NCBI GenBank assembly: GCA_045659025.1
Contig: JAZOWA010000009.1
Span: 16,005 to 80,004, forward strand
Origin: SIG455 sp045659025
GTDB lineage: Bacteria > Bacillota > Clostridia > UMGS1810
Direction: 5' to 3'
DNA length: 64,000 nucleotides
Position numbers and translations under genes: made by a program. The notes beneath the pieces are model-generated. The model made no database searches. It was not told the origin of the DNA and saw nothing but the letters and a program-made list of their open reading frames with translations. Positions 42,456 to 50,762 of this stretch are shown here, piece after piece. Positions within the stretch are counted from its first letter, which is position 1, and every line of letters begins with the position of its first letter.

Positions 42456-43733
42456 TCAATCGGAAAAATCAATTCCCTCCATCTCGGGCATATCCTGGGT
42501 GAGGGCCGCAACCTTTTCCCTGAATTTGAATATACAATCCGTCTCTGTAGCAAAACCTCTCACTATATCCTCCGACAAAGTCTTGCAGGAGGGAGAACCA
42601 CAGGAACCGCAATCAAGATGAGGAAGCTGTTCATAAATCTCGTTCATCTTTGCCATCTTCTGCATTGCTACAAGTATATTATCATCCAGATTAAGAACTG
42701 TGTTCGGCTCCAGCGGAGTATCCCATCTGACATCCACACTGTCGGGAATCTTCTCCTTACCGGTGGTCTTGGACGCCATCTTCTTGATACGGGTGCGGGC
42801 AACAAAGTTATTCTCCACATTGAGAGGGCCACCAACGCAACCGCCTGTGCAGGCAAGGGCTTCTACGAAATCAATATCGTTCAGTTTGTCTGCCTCAATC
42901 GCTTCCATAACCTCAATCACATTATGTATTCCGTCAACTGCCACATAGTTATCAATGGCAAGACCTCTCACTTCACCACCGCTGACCGCCCAGCACACTC
43001 CGTCAAAAGTGGCTTTACTGATATCCGTATCTACATCCGAATTGATATGGGGCAATACCTTAAGGTATATATTCCTTATGGAGAAGGTGCCGTTTATATA
43101 GGATTTGTCCGAGCCGATGGGTTGCTTGGCACAGGTGGCCTTCGCCGCACAGGGAGTAATAAAGAATACACCTATCTCCTCATCGGTATAGCCGAGTTTA
43201 TCCTTAACTATCTGTCTTGACATCCTTGCCGCAAGATTCATAGGCGATATAACGGGAAGGATATGATCTATAAGACTGGGGAATCTGGCACATATAAGCT
43301 TGACTACCGTGGGGCAGGCAGAGTTTATAATCGGCTTTACAAGATTGCCTTCGGCAAGAAGTTTACGAGTCTCATTAGTGATAATCTGCGCCGCATACGC
43401 CACCTCAAACACATCGTCAAAACCCAGCTTTTTAAGAGCGTTCAGGAGGGTGTTGACGTCCTTGAGATTTGCAAACTGTCCATAAAAAGTAGGGGCAGGC
43501 AATGCAATGTTGTATTTGAAATTGCTGAGTATGGAAAGCTCGTCGGTGATTGCCTTTTTCGCATGGTAAGGACACACTCTGATACACTCACCACAGTCTA
43601 TACAACGTTCTTTTATTATCTTGGCCTTGCCATCCCGTACGCGAATCGCCTGAGTAGGACAACGCTTGATACAGTTGGTACAGCCCTTACATTTATCTTT
43701 ATCCAGAGTAACCGAATGAAAAATATCACTCAT
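42456..43733 (-). CDS. HydS-like [FeFe]-hydrogenase-domain sensor protein
   Basis: 425 residues. Two 4Fe-4S ferredoxin motifs (CKGCTNCIKRCP; CIDCGECIRVCP), an H-domain with altered signatures SACPTVV, TPCAAK and CTGGCVGG, then a Fes domain (CGSCGSPSC...DC) at the C-terminus. The first H motif has one Cys where catalytic enzymes carry TSC(C/S)P, and the region is shortened, so this is likely a sensor or carrier, not a fast catalyst. AAAGGAG before ATG 43733. Confidence 0.85.
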   Translation of the reverse strand: MSDIFHSVTLDKDKCKGCTNCIKRCPTQAIRVRDGKAKIIKERCIDCGECIRVCPYHAKKAITDELSILSNFKYNIALPAPTFYGQFANLKDVNTLLNALKKLGFDDVFEVAYAAQIITNETRKLLAEGNLVKPIINSACPTVVKLICARFPSLIDHILPVISPMNLAARMSRQIVKDKLGYTDEEIGVFFITPCAAKATCAKQPIGSDKSYINGTFSIRNIYLKVLPHINSDVDTDISKATFDGVCWAVSGGEVRGLAIDNYVAVDGIHNVIEVMEAIEADKLNDIDFVEALACTGGCVGGPLNVENNFVARTRIKKMASKTTGKEKIPDSVDVRWDTPLEPNTVLNLDDNILVAMQKMAKMNEIYEQLPHLDCGSCGSPSCKTLSEDIVRGFATETDCIFKFREKVAALTQDMPEMEGIDFSD

Positions 43734-43783
43734 TTTCTTCACTCCTTTGGTGCATATCACTTATGAACCGCCCGTAATGCGCT

Positions 43784-44212
43784 TTATTTCATATTGACAT
43801 GCATTTCTATAGTAGTGCCTACACCAACCTCGGAAGTCACCTTCATATAGTCGGTGTATTTTTGCATATTGGGAAGGCCCATACCCGCACCAAAACCGAG
43901 TTCACGCACCTGGGCAGATGCAGTGGAGTAACCCTCTTGCATAGCAAGGTCAATACTCTTGATACCGGGGCCTTTGTCTTTAAGCAGGATCTTGATTATC
44001 TCGGGAGTAATCTCCACATCAATGGTACCACCATCGGCATGGATAACCATATTTATCTCGCCCTCATAAGTGGCAACCGCCACCTTGCGCACGATAACGG
44101 GAGGTACACCCAACTTGCCCAGCACCTTTTTGATATTGCTGGACGCCTCACCTGCAACGGAGAAGTCCTCACCATCAATATCAAAGTGCAATTTATATGA
44201 ATTGTCTCCCAT
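43784..44212 (-). CDS. RsbW-like ATP-binding protein
   Basis: 142 residues, GHKL fold: N box VAVATYEGEINMV, G1 DKGPGI, G2 GFGAGMGLPNM. Anti-sigma factor kinases such as RsbW and SpoIIAB have this size. No anti-anti-sigma partner is adjacent. It likely signals together with the Fe-S sensor downstream. Confidence 0.85.
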   Translation of the reverse strand: MGDNSYKLHFDIDGEDFSVAGEASSNIKKVLGKLGVPPVIVRKVAVATYEGEINMVIHADGGTIDVEITPEIIKILLKDKGPGIKSIDLAMQEGYSTASAQVRELGFGAGMGLPNMQKYTDYMKVTSEVGVGTTIEMHVNMK

Positions 44213-44225
44213 AATGGCACCTCCG

Positions 44226-44564
44226 TTACTGCTTTATTCCTGCCTCGTACAACTTACCGCAGGAAATATACATGGGCAGTTTGGTGGCGAGGATTGCTAT
44301 ACCTGCCTCACGGGCAAGCTCCAGAATCTCCTCGGTGGGCTCTTTGCCACGTACAAACACGATTGCCTTCATGTCCACCATCTCTGCTGTGCGGATAACC
44401 TGAGGGTTGATAAGGCCTGTGAGGAGCATACACTGATCCTCTACAAATGCCAGTACATCACTCATGAGATCGCATCCGTAAGCAGAAAGTACCTCTGTGT
44501 CCAAAAACTCTTCACCGCTGAGCACCGTTGCATCAATTACGCTTGCAATATCACGTATCTTCAT
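44226..44564 (-). CDS. DRTGG-domain protein (first copy)
   Basis: 112 residues, single DRTGG domain. First gene of the sensory block DRTGG - RsbW-like - HydS-like - DRTGG - PHP. AAGGAAGGA lies before the ATG. No clear promoter is seen between it and the tyrS terminator, so some transcription may be read-through. Confidence 0.82.
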   Translation of the reverse strand: MKIRDIASVIDATVLSGEEFLDTEVLSAYGCDLMSDVLAFVEDQCMLLTGLINPQVIRTAEMVDMKAIVFVRGKEPTEEILELAREAGIAILATKLPMYISCGKLYEAGIKQ

Positions 44565-44599
44565 AAATTTATCCTTCCTTTTTCAAAAAAGACTAAAAA

Positions 44600-44636
44600 G
44601 CACTCTGCCACGGACAATCCGTCCCCGGCAAAGTGC
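44600..44636 (-). terminator. tyrS terminator
   Basis: GCACTCTGCC against GGCAAAGTGC with an inner GGAC/GTCC stem; followed by TTTTTAGTCTTTTTT on the minus strand. Confidence 0.8.
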
Positions 44637-44646
44637 AAATTATAAA

Positions 44647-45873
44647 TTATTTAATAACTACTCTGTGGAATACTTTCTTACCCTTTTTGATGATCGCTTC
44701 GCCGTCGGTGAAGTCGCCTTCGCCTACGGTATAATCAATGGCTGTAACCTTCTCACCGTTAAGGCTTACTCCGCCCTGCTGAACAAGACGTCTGCCCTCA
44801 CCCTTTGAAGGAGCGAGACCGCAGGTAACCATAAGATCAAGAATGTTGATACCCTGTGCCACATCAGCGGCTGCTATCTCGGAGCTGGGCATATTGGCAG
44901 AAGACATACCACCGCCGAATACCGCTTCGGCTGCTTCCTTAACCCTTGTGGCCTCCTCTTCACCGTGTACCATCTTGGTAACCTCATAGGCAAGGAGTTT
45001 CTTTGCCTGATTAAGTTCCGCACCCTCGAGCTTCTCAAGTTCTCTGATCTCTTCCATAGGAACGAAGGTAATGAGCTTCAAGCAGTTAATAACGTCGGCA
45101 TCATCAACGTTTCTCCAATACTGATAGAAATCGTAGGGAGAGGTCTTATTGGCATCAAGCCACAATGCTCCGCTCTGGGTCTTACCCATTTTCTTGCCTT
45201 CGCTATTGGTGAGCAAGGTGAAGGTCATACCATAAACCTGCTTCTGATCCTTTCTTCTGCAAAGATCGATACCGCCAAGGATGTTACTCCACTGGTCGTC
45301 ACCACCAAGTTCTATCTTACAATCATACTCACGGCTGAGCATCAAAAAGTCATAGCTCTGCATAAGCATATAGTTGAACTCCAAAAAGGACAAGCCCTTC
45401 TCAAGACGCTGTTTGAAGCACTCTGCTGCAAGCATTTTGTTTACAGAGAAGCAGGAGCCAATGTCTCTCAAAAACTCAACATAGTTGAGATCGAGAAGCC
45501 AGTCTGCATTATTTACCATAATGGCTTTACCGTCGGTGAAGTCTATCACACGGGAGAGCTGTTCCTTAAACTTCTCGCAGTTGTGATCGATAGTCTCCTT
45601 AGTCATCATCTGGCGCATATCGGTTCTGCCTGAGGGATCGCCGATATGACCTGTACCACCACCCACAAGGGCGATAGGTCTGTGGCCTGCCATCTGCATA
45701 TGGCGCATTACCACCATCTGCAAAAAGTGTCCCACATGCAAACTGTCGGCTGTGGGGTCAAAGCCGATATAGAAGGTGACTTTCTCTTTACCGAGAAGCT
45801 CTCTTATCTCTTCTTCGTGGGTAACCTGTGCAATGAGCCCTCTTTCGCTCAGCACATCATAAACGTTTCTCAT
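44647..45873 (-). CDS. tyrS: tyrosyl-tRNA synthetase
   Basis: 408 residues. HIGH variant HVGH in DPTADSLHVGHFLQMV, KMSKS variant KKMGKT, C-terminal S4 RNA-binding domain (PSKGEGRRLVQQGGVSLNG). ATG 45873 has AGGAGG about 10 nt upstream; 20 codons more would include the leader. Single gene. Confidence 0.95.
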   Translation of the reverse strand: MRNVYDVLSERGLIAQVTHEEEIRELLGKEKVTFYIGFDPTADSLHVGHFLQMVVMRHMQMAGHRPIALVGGGTGHIGDPSGRTDMRQMMTKETIDHNCEKFKEQLSRVIDFTDGKAIMVNNADWLLDLNYVEFLRDIGSCFSVNKMLAAECFKQRLEKGLSFLEFNYMLMQSYDFLMLSREYDCKIELGGDDQWSNILGGIDLCRRKDQKQVYGMTFTLLTNSEGKKMGKTQSGALWLDANKTSPYDFYQYWRNVDDADVINCLKLITFVPMEEIRELEKLEGAELNQAKKLLAYEVTKMVHGEEEATRVKEAAEAVFGGGMSSANMPSSEIAAADVAQGINILDLMVTCGLAPSKGEGRRLVQQGGVSLNGEKVTAIDYTVGEGDFTDGEAIIKKGKKVFHRVVIK

Positions 45874-45917
45874 ATGAATTAGTCCTCCTGAAGGTACATT
45901 GTATACTGATTGTCGTA

Positions 45918-45953
45918 CCCCAAAAGAGCACAACGAACGTAGCTCCCGAGGGG
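45918..45953 (-). other. hairpin in the tyrS leader
   Basis: CCCC (45950-45953 strand) to GGGG (45918-45921) with GAGC/GCTC inside and G-U wobbles gives a 12-position stem. There is no T-box sequence (no AGGGTGG-ACCGCG). Confidence 0.45.
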
Positions 45954-45980
45954 TTTATGAAATAAATCCTATATGTGTCA

Positions 45981-46009
45981 ATTATATCAGTATTATCAGA
46001 TAAATTCAA
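45981..46009 (-). promoter_or_regulatory. tyrS promoter
   Basis: TTGAAT (46004-46009), 17 nt, TATAAT (45981-45986) with extended TGA, on the minus strand. The -35 lies inside the end of the upstream gene. Confidence 0.75.
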
Positions 46010-47072
46010 GTATTTCTTTGACGGTTTTTTCTCCTATCTCGCCCAGTCCGTCAAAGTCCATGGCGGGTATATAATATTTTTCTAAAATATCGTGGTGCTC
46101 CTTTGCCCGTCTTATGACGGATATGGCTCTGCCGATGAGTTTATCCGACTCCGATTCCGCAAAATCCCGCTCCTCTATACATTGGCCAAGCAGATAACGG
46201 CTCATATATTCACCAAAGTCCTCCGTCTCGTCACCCTTATAACCGTGGTGACGATCCGAGGTGGTGAAGGCTATATTGAGGGAAGGCACAAGAAGGTGCT
46301 CTATACGGCTATCGGGATACAGCGGGCAATAGTACTCTTCCGTATCAAATCCCCTGTCCAATGCCATATCCCGTATGATAGTGAGAGTGTCACCCACATA
46401 ACCTTTGAGCACATACACCTTATACCCTGAAAGGATAGTATCACAATAATTTATCACCCCCTCAGGAGTGATAGCAGAGGCAAAGAGTCTGCGGGATCTG
46501 CCCCGCACTTCTGCTATGGGAGATTCAGCAAACTCACTGTAGAGTATCTTCTCTGCATATATGCGATGGCAGTTAGTGGTGTGGCACTTTTTGTAGATCT
46601 CCTCCGTCTCGTCGCAAAGGCATTTCGCAGATGCCAGATATCTGTATGCGCGGGCAAACTCCGAGGAAATCTTCTCCTTCACGCTTATAATTGCTTCTTT
46701 GTAGGGACGGAGTGCATTTTCGTCCCAGCAAGAACCCAGGTTGATTATAGTATCTACTGCGCCGGGGTATTTTGGGTCAACGATATGGGGTTCGGTGCCG
46801 TCAACCAGTGCGATAGACGCAGGGCGAATAATGACCGCATCAAGGGAAGTGGGATCAGAAGAACAATGGGCATATTCCACATCTGCGCCACGGCTCCGCA
46901 CCGCCTCTGCCACGGTCTTCATAAGGGTCGATTTGCCCGTGCCCGGGCCACCCTTGATACAATAAATCTTTCGTGCCTTTGTGTGAGATAGCATGTGGTT
47001 GTAATAAGAGAAAAAGCCGTAGGGGGTATTTCCTCCCAAAAAGATATGCTTTTCTCCGCCTTTGAACGCCAT
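45996..47072 (-). CDS. P-loop ATPase of unknown function
   Basis: 358 residues. Walker A IKGGPGTGKSTLMKTV near residue 40. The first 45 residues, with a FLGGNTPYGFFSYYNHML motif, precede the loop, and the C-terminal half looks like a degenerate repeat (YKVYVLKGYVGD). It resembles the uncharacterised PRK06851-type Firmicute ATPases. No membrane segments. Single gene. Confidence 0.75.
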   Translation of the reverse strand: MAFKGGEKHIFLGGNTPYGFFSYYNHMLSHTKARKIYCIKGGPGTGKSTLMKTVAEAVRSRGADVEYAHCSSDPTSLDAVIIRPASIALVDGTEPHIVDPKYPGAVDTIINLGSCWDENALRPYKEAIISVKEKISSEFARAYRYLASAKCLCDETEEIYKKCHTTNCHRIYAEKILYSEFAESPIAEVRGRSRRLFASAITPEGVINYCDTILSGYKVYVLKGYVGDTLTIIRDMALDRGFDTEEYYCPLYPDSRIEHLLVPSLNIAFTTSDRHHGYKGDETEDFGEYMSRYLLGQCIEERDFAESESDKLIGRAISVIRRAKEHHDILEKYYIPAMDFDGLGEIGEKTVKEILEFI

Positions 47073-47161
47073 AAGACCACCCTTTCATAATTCAATCATA
47101 TTATGGTATGCGACAGATTAGCTATGGGTGAGTGGTCAGTGGAAATACCGCAAAAATAAAA

Positions 47162-47187
47162 ACTCCCGAGAGATTTCTCTCGGGAGT
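47162..47187 (-). terminator. rpoC terminator
   Basis: ACTCCCGAGAG and CTCTCGGGAGT form an 11-bp stem with a T-rich tail on the minus strand, 18 nt after rpoC. Confidence 0.92.
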
Positions 47188-47204
47188 CTAGGCTATGAAT
47201 CTTA

Positions 47205-50200
47205 TTACATATCAACTACATCTTCAAGCACTGTTTCGCTATGAACGATGGGAGTTGTGATGTCGATATCAGAGTAGATAGGCATACCTGTACCTGCGGG
47301 GATGAGCTTACCGATAATAACGTTCTCTTTAAGACCGATAAGGGGATCCACCTTACCCTTGGTAGCGGCATCTGTGAGGACTCTGGTAGTCTCCTGGAAG
47401 GATGCTGCAGAAAGGAAGGAGTCGGTAGCAAGAGCTGTCTTGGTGATACCGAGGAGAACGGGACTGCATGCAGGAGGATTCTTGCCTGCTGCAACTGCCT
47501 CTTCATATACGGTATCGAATTCTGCTCTGTCTATCATTGAACCAACGAGGAGGTTGGTATCGCCCTGCTCCTCTATGCGTACCTTGCGGAGCATCTGACG
47601 AACGATAACTTCGATATGCTTATCGTTGATGTCGATACCCTGCAAGCGGTAAACCCTCTGAACTTCCTGAATGAGGTAGTTCTGTACGGAGGTGATACCC
47701 TTGATACGGAGCAAATCCTGGGGATAGATTGAACCTTCGGTGAGTTCGTCTCCTGCTTCAAGCACCTGACCGTTCTCAACTTTGATTCTTGAGCCGTAGG
47801 GGATGAGGTAGGTATTCTTCTCGCCTGTCTCGTTATTGGTGACTACGATTTCACGTTTCTTATTGGTCTCAACAAGCTCTGCCACACCGGCATTGTCGGT
47901 AACAACCGCCAAGCCCTTGGGCTTTCTTGCCTCGAAAAGTTCCTCGACACGGGGGAGACCCTGGGTAATATCTTCACCCGCAACACCACCGGTATGGAAC
48001 GTTCTCATTGTAAGCTGTGTACCAGGCTCACCGATTGACTGAGCAGCGATGATACCAACAGCTTCACCTGCGTTAACCAATTTGCCGTTTGAAAGGTTAG
48101 AACCGTAACATTTAGCACATACACCCACCTTGGAGTGGCATGTGAGGATGCTTCTGATCTTAACGGCTTTAACACCTGCTTTGATAACTTTATTGGCGTC
48201 AACTACTGTCATAAGCTGGTCAGCTGATACGATGACCTCGCCTGTCTCGGGATGAACAACATCCTCCATAGCTACTCTGCCAACAAGACGGTCGTGGAGT
48301 GATTCGATAACTTCGTTGCCGTCTTTGATATCTATTGCTACGATACCATCTGTAGTACCGCAGTCATGCTCACGGATGATAACATCCTGGGAAACGTCAA
48401 CAAGACGTCTTGTGAGGTAACCTGAGTCCGCAGTACGAAGCGCTGTATCCGCAAGACCTTTACGGGCACCGTGAGTAGAAATAAAGTACTCAAGTACGTT
48501 AAGACCTTCACGGAAGTTAGCCTTGATAGGAATCTCAATAGCTCTACCTGATGTATCCGCCATAAGACCACGCATACCTGCGAGCTGTTTGATCTGGTCT
48601 TTACTACCACGCGCACCGGAGGTTGCCATCATGTAGATGGGGTTGAATTCGTCAAGGTTATCGATAAGTGCGTTAGAAATCTTGTCTACCGCATCGTTCC
48701 ATACACCGATAACGCTTGAGTATCTCTCCTCGTCGGAGATAAGACCGCGTTTATACTGCTTGGTAACCTTATCAACGTCCTTCTCTGCCTGAGCAAGAAT
48801 TTCACCCTTGGCATCGGGAATCTCCATATCGGATACGCTGATAGTGATTGCTCCTCTTGTGGAGAACTTGAAGCCGAGGGACTTGATCTTGTCAAGCACA
48901 TCTGCTGTCTCTGTGGTGTTGTGAACACGGATGCAGTTGTCAACGATTCTACCGAGGACTTTCTTGTCAACTACGAAGTTAACCTCAAGTTCAAACTCGT
49001 TCTCGGGGTTGCTTCTGTCTACAAAGCCGAGGTCCTGGGGAATATTTGCATTGAATATAAGACGACCAACTGTAGCATCTATAATCTTGGAACGCTTTGT
49101 GCCGTCTGCATCGGTCTTCTCAACAAGCACTTTGATAGGAGCGTGGAGACCAAGTGCACCCATGTTATATGCAAATATTGCTTCATCAACTGATGAGAAG
49201 TATTTGCCTTCGCCGGGCTCACCGGGTTTTTCAATAGTGAGGTAGTAGCTACCGAGAACCATATCCTGAGTAGGTACTGTAACCGCTTTACCATCCTGAG
49301 GCTTCAAGATGTTGTTGGCAGAGAGCATGAGGAATCTTGCCTCGGCCTGTGCCTCGGGTGAAAGGGGTACGTGAACAGCCATCTGGTCACCGTCGAAGTC
49401 CGCGTTGTACGCTGTACATACGAGGGGGTGGAGTTTGAGGGCTCTGCCTTCTACCAAGATAGGCTCAAATGCCTGAATACCAAGACGGTGAAGTGTAGGA
49501 GCACGGTTCAAAAGCACGGGACGCTCTTTGATAACATCTTCAAGCATATCCCAAACCTCGGGACGAACTCTCTCTACCATACGCTTTGCGCTCTTGATAT
49601 TGTGGCAGAAGCCATCGTTAACAAGGCGTTTCATTACGAAGGGTTTGAAAAGTTCGAGTGCCATTTCCTTAGGCAAACCGCACTGATAAATCTTGAGTTC
49701 AGGGCCTACAACGATAACGGAACGGCCTGAATAGTCAACACGCTTACCGAGAAGGTTCTGTCTGAAACGACCCTGCTTACCTTTGAGCATATCAGAAAGG
49801 GATTTGAGGGGACGGTTGGATGAACCTGTAACGGGTCTGCCACGTCTGCCGTTATCTATAAGGGCGTCAACTGCCTCCTGAAGCATTCTCTTCTCGTTAC
49901 GAACGATGATGTCGGGTGCTTCGAGCTCTAAGAGTCTCTTGAGACGGTTGTTTCTGTTAATAACTCGTCTGTAAAGGTCGTTAAGGTCAGATGTTGCAAA
50001 TCTGCCACCATCGAGCTGTACCATAGGACGAATCTCGGGGGGGATTACAGGCACAACATCCATTACCATCCACTCGGGCTTATTGCCTGAAAGACGGAAT
50101 GCCTCTACAACTTCAAGACGTTTTACTATTCTTACTTTCTTCTGGCCCTGAGCGTCCTCAAGCTCTTTCTTGAGCTCTGCAGACTCTTTCTCAAGGTCAA

Positions 50201-50747
50201 TCTCGGAAAGAAGTTCTTTGATTGCTTCTGCACCCATACCTACACGGAACTTGCCCTCGCCGTATTTCTCGAGGGTGTCGCGGTATTCTTTCTCGGCAAG
50301 GATCTGTTTCTTCATAAGATCAGTCTTACCGGGATCGATTACGATATATGATGCGAAATAGAGCACCTTTTCCAACGCTCTGGGAGATACGTCAAGCATA
50401 AGACCCATACGGCTGGGGATGCCTTTGAAATACCAGATGTGTGATACGGGAGTAGCAAGCTCAATATGGCCCATTCTCTCACGACGTACCTTTGAACGGG
50501 TAACCTCAACACCGCATCGGTCGCAGACGATACCCTTGTATCTGATTCTCTTGTATTTACCGCAGTAACACTCCCAATCCTTGGTAGGACCAAAGATACG
50601 CTCGCAGAACAAACCGTCGCGCTCGGGCTTCAATGTGCGGTAGTTGATGGTTTCGGGCTTTTTAACTTCGCCACGTGACCACTCTCTGATTTTCTCGGGA
50701 GAAGCCAGGGCAATTTTAATTGCATCAAAATTATTATATTCTAACAT
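47205..50747 (-). CDS. rpoC: RNA polymerase subunit beta'
   Basis: 1180 residues, Firmicute size. Zinc site CYCGKYKRIRYKGIVCDRC near residue 60, catalytic NADFDGDQM near 450, trigger-loop region MRTFHTGGVAG near 915. 15 nt after rpoB, co-transcribed. Confidence 0.98.
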   Translation of the reverse strand: MLEYNNFDAIKIALASPEKIREWSRGEVKKPETINYRTLKPERDGLFCERIFGPTKDWECYCGKYKRIRYKGIVCDRCGVEVTRSKVRRERMGHIELATPVSHIWYFKGIPSRMGLMLDVSPRALEKVLYFASYIVIDPGKTDLMKKQILAEKEYRDTLEKYGEGKFRVGMGAEAIKELLSEIDLEKESAELKKELEDAQGQKKVRIVKRLEVVEAFRLSGNKPEWMVMDVVPVIPPEIRPMVQLDGGRFATSDLNDLYRRVINRNNRLKRLLELEAPDIIVRNEKRMLQEAVDALIDNGRRGRPVTGSSNRPLKSLSDMLKGKQGRFRQNLLGKRVDYSGRSVIVVGPELKIYQCGLPKEMALELFKPFVMKRLVNDGFCHNIKSAKRMVERVRPEVWDMLEDVIKERPVLLNRAPTLHRLGIQAFEPILVEGRALKLHPLVCTAYNADFDGDQMAVHVPLSPEAQAEARFLMLSANNILKPQDGKAVTVPTQDMVLGSYYLTIEKPGEPGEGKYFSSVDEAIFAYNMGALGLHAPIKVLVEKTDADGTKRSKIIDATVGRLIFNANIPQDLGFVDRSNPENEFELEVNFVVDKKVLGRIVDNCIRVHNTTETADVLDKIKSLGFKFSTRGAITISVSDMEIPDAKGEILAQAEKDVDKVTKQYKRGLISDEERYSSVIGVWNDAVDKISNALIDNLDEFNPIYMMATSGARGSKDQIKQLAGMRGLMADTSGRAIEIPIKANFREGLNVLEYFISTHGARKGLADTALRTADSGYLTRRLVDVSQDVIIREHDCGTTDGIVAIDIKDGNEVIESLHDRLVGRVAMEDVVHPETGEVIVSADQLMTVVDANKVIKAGVKAVKIRSILTCHSKVGVCAKCYGSNLSNGKLVNAGEAVGIIAAQSIGEPGTQLTMRTFHTGGVAGEDITQGLPRVEELFEARKPKGLAVVTDNAGVAELVETNKKREIVVTNNETGEKNTYLIPYGSRIKVENGQVLEAGDELTEGSIYPQDLLRIKGITSVQNYLIQEVQRVYRLQGIDINDKHIEVIVRQMLRKVRIEEQGDTNLLVGSMIDRAEFDTVYEEAVAAGKNPPACSPVLLGITKTALATDSFLSAASFQETTRVLTDAATKGKVDPLIGLKENVIIGKLIPAGTGMPIYSDIDITTPIVHSETVLEDVVDM

Positions 50748-50762
50748 ACCTTTCTCCTCCTA

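Noticed and set aside
45874..45995. T-box riboswitch before tyrS
   Set aside because: The leader is short and has no AGGGTGG...ACCGCG antiterminator sequence. The same holds for metG (23114-23229).
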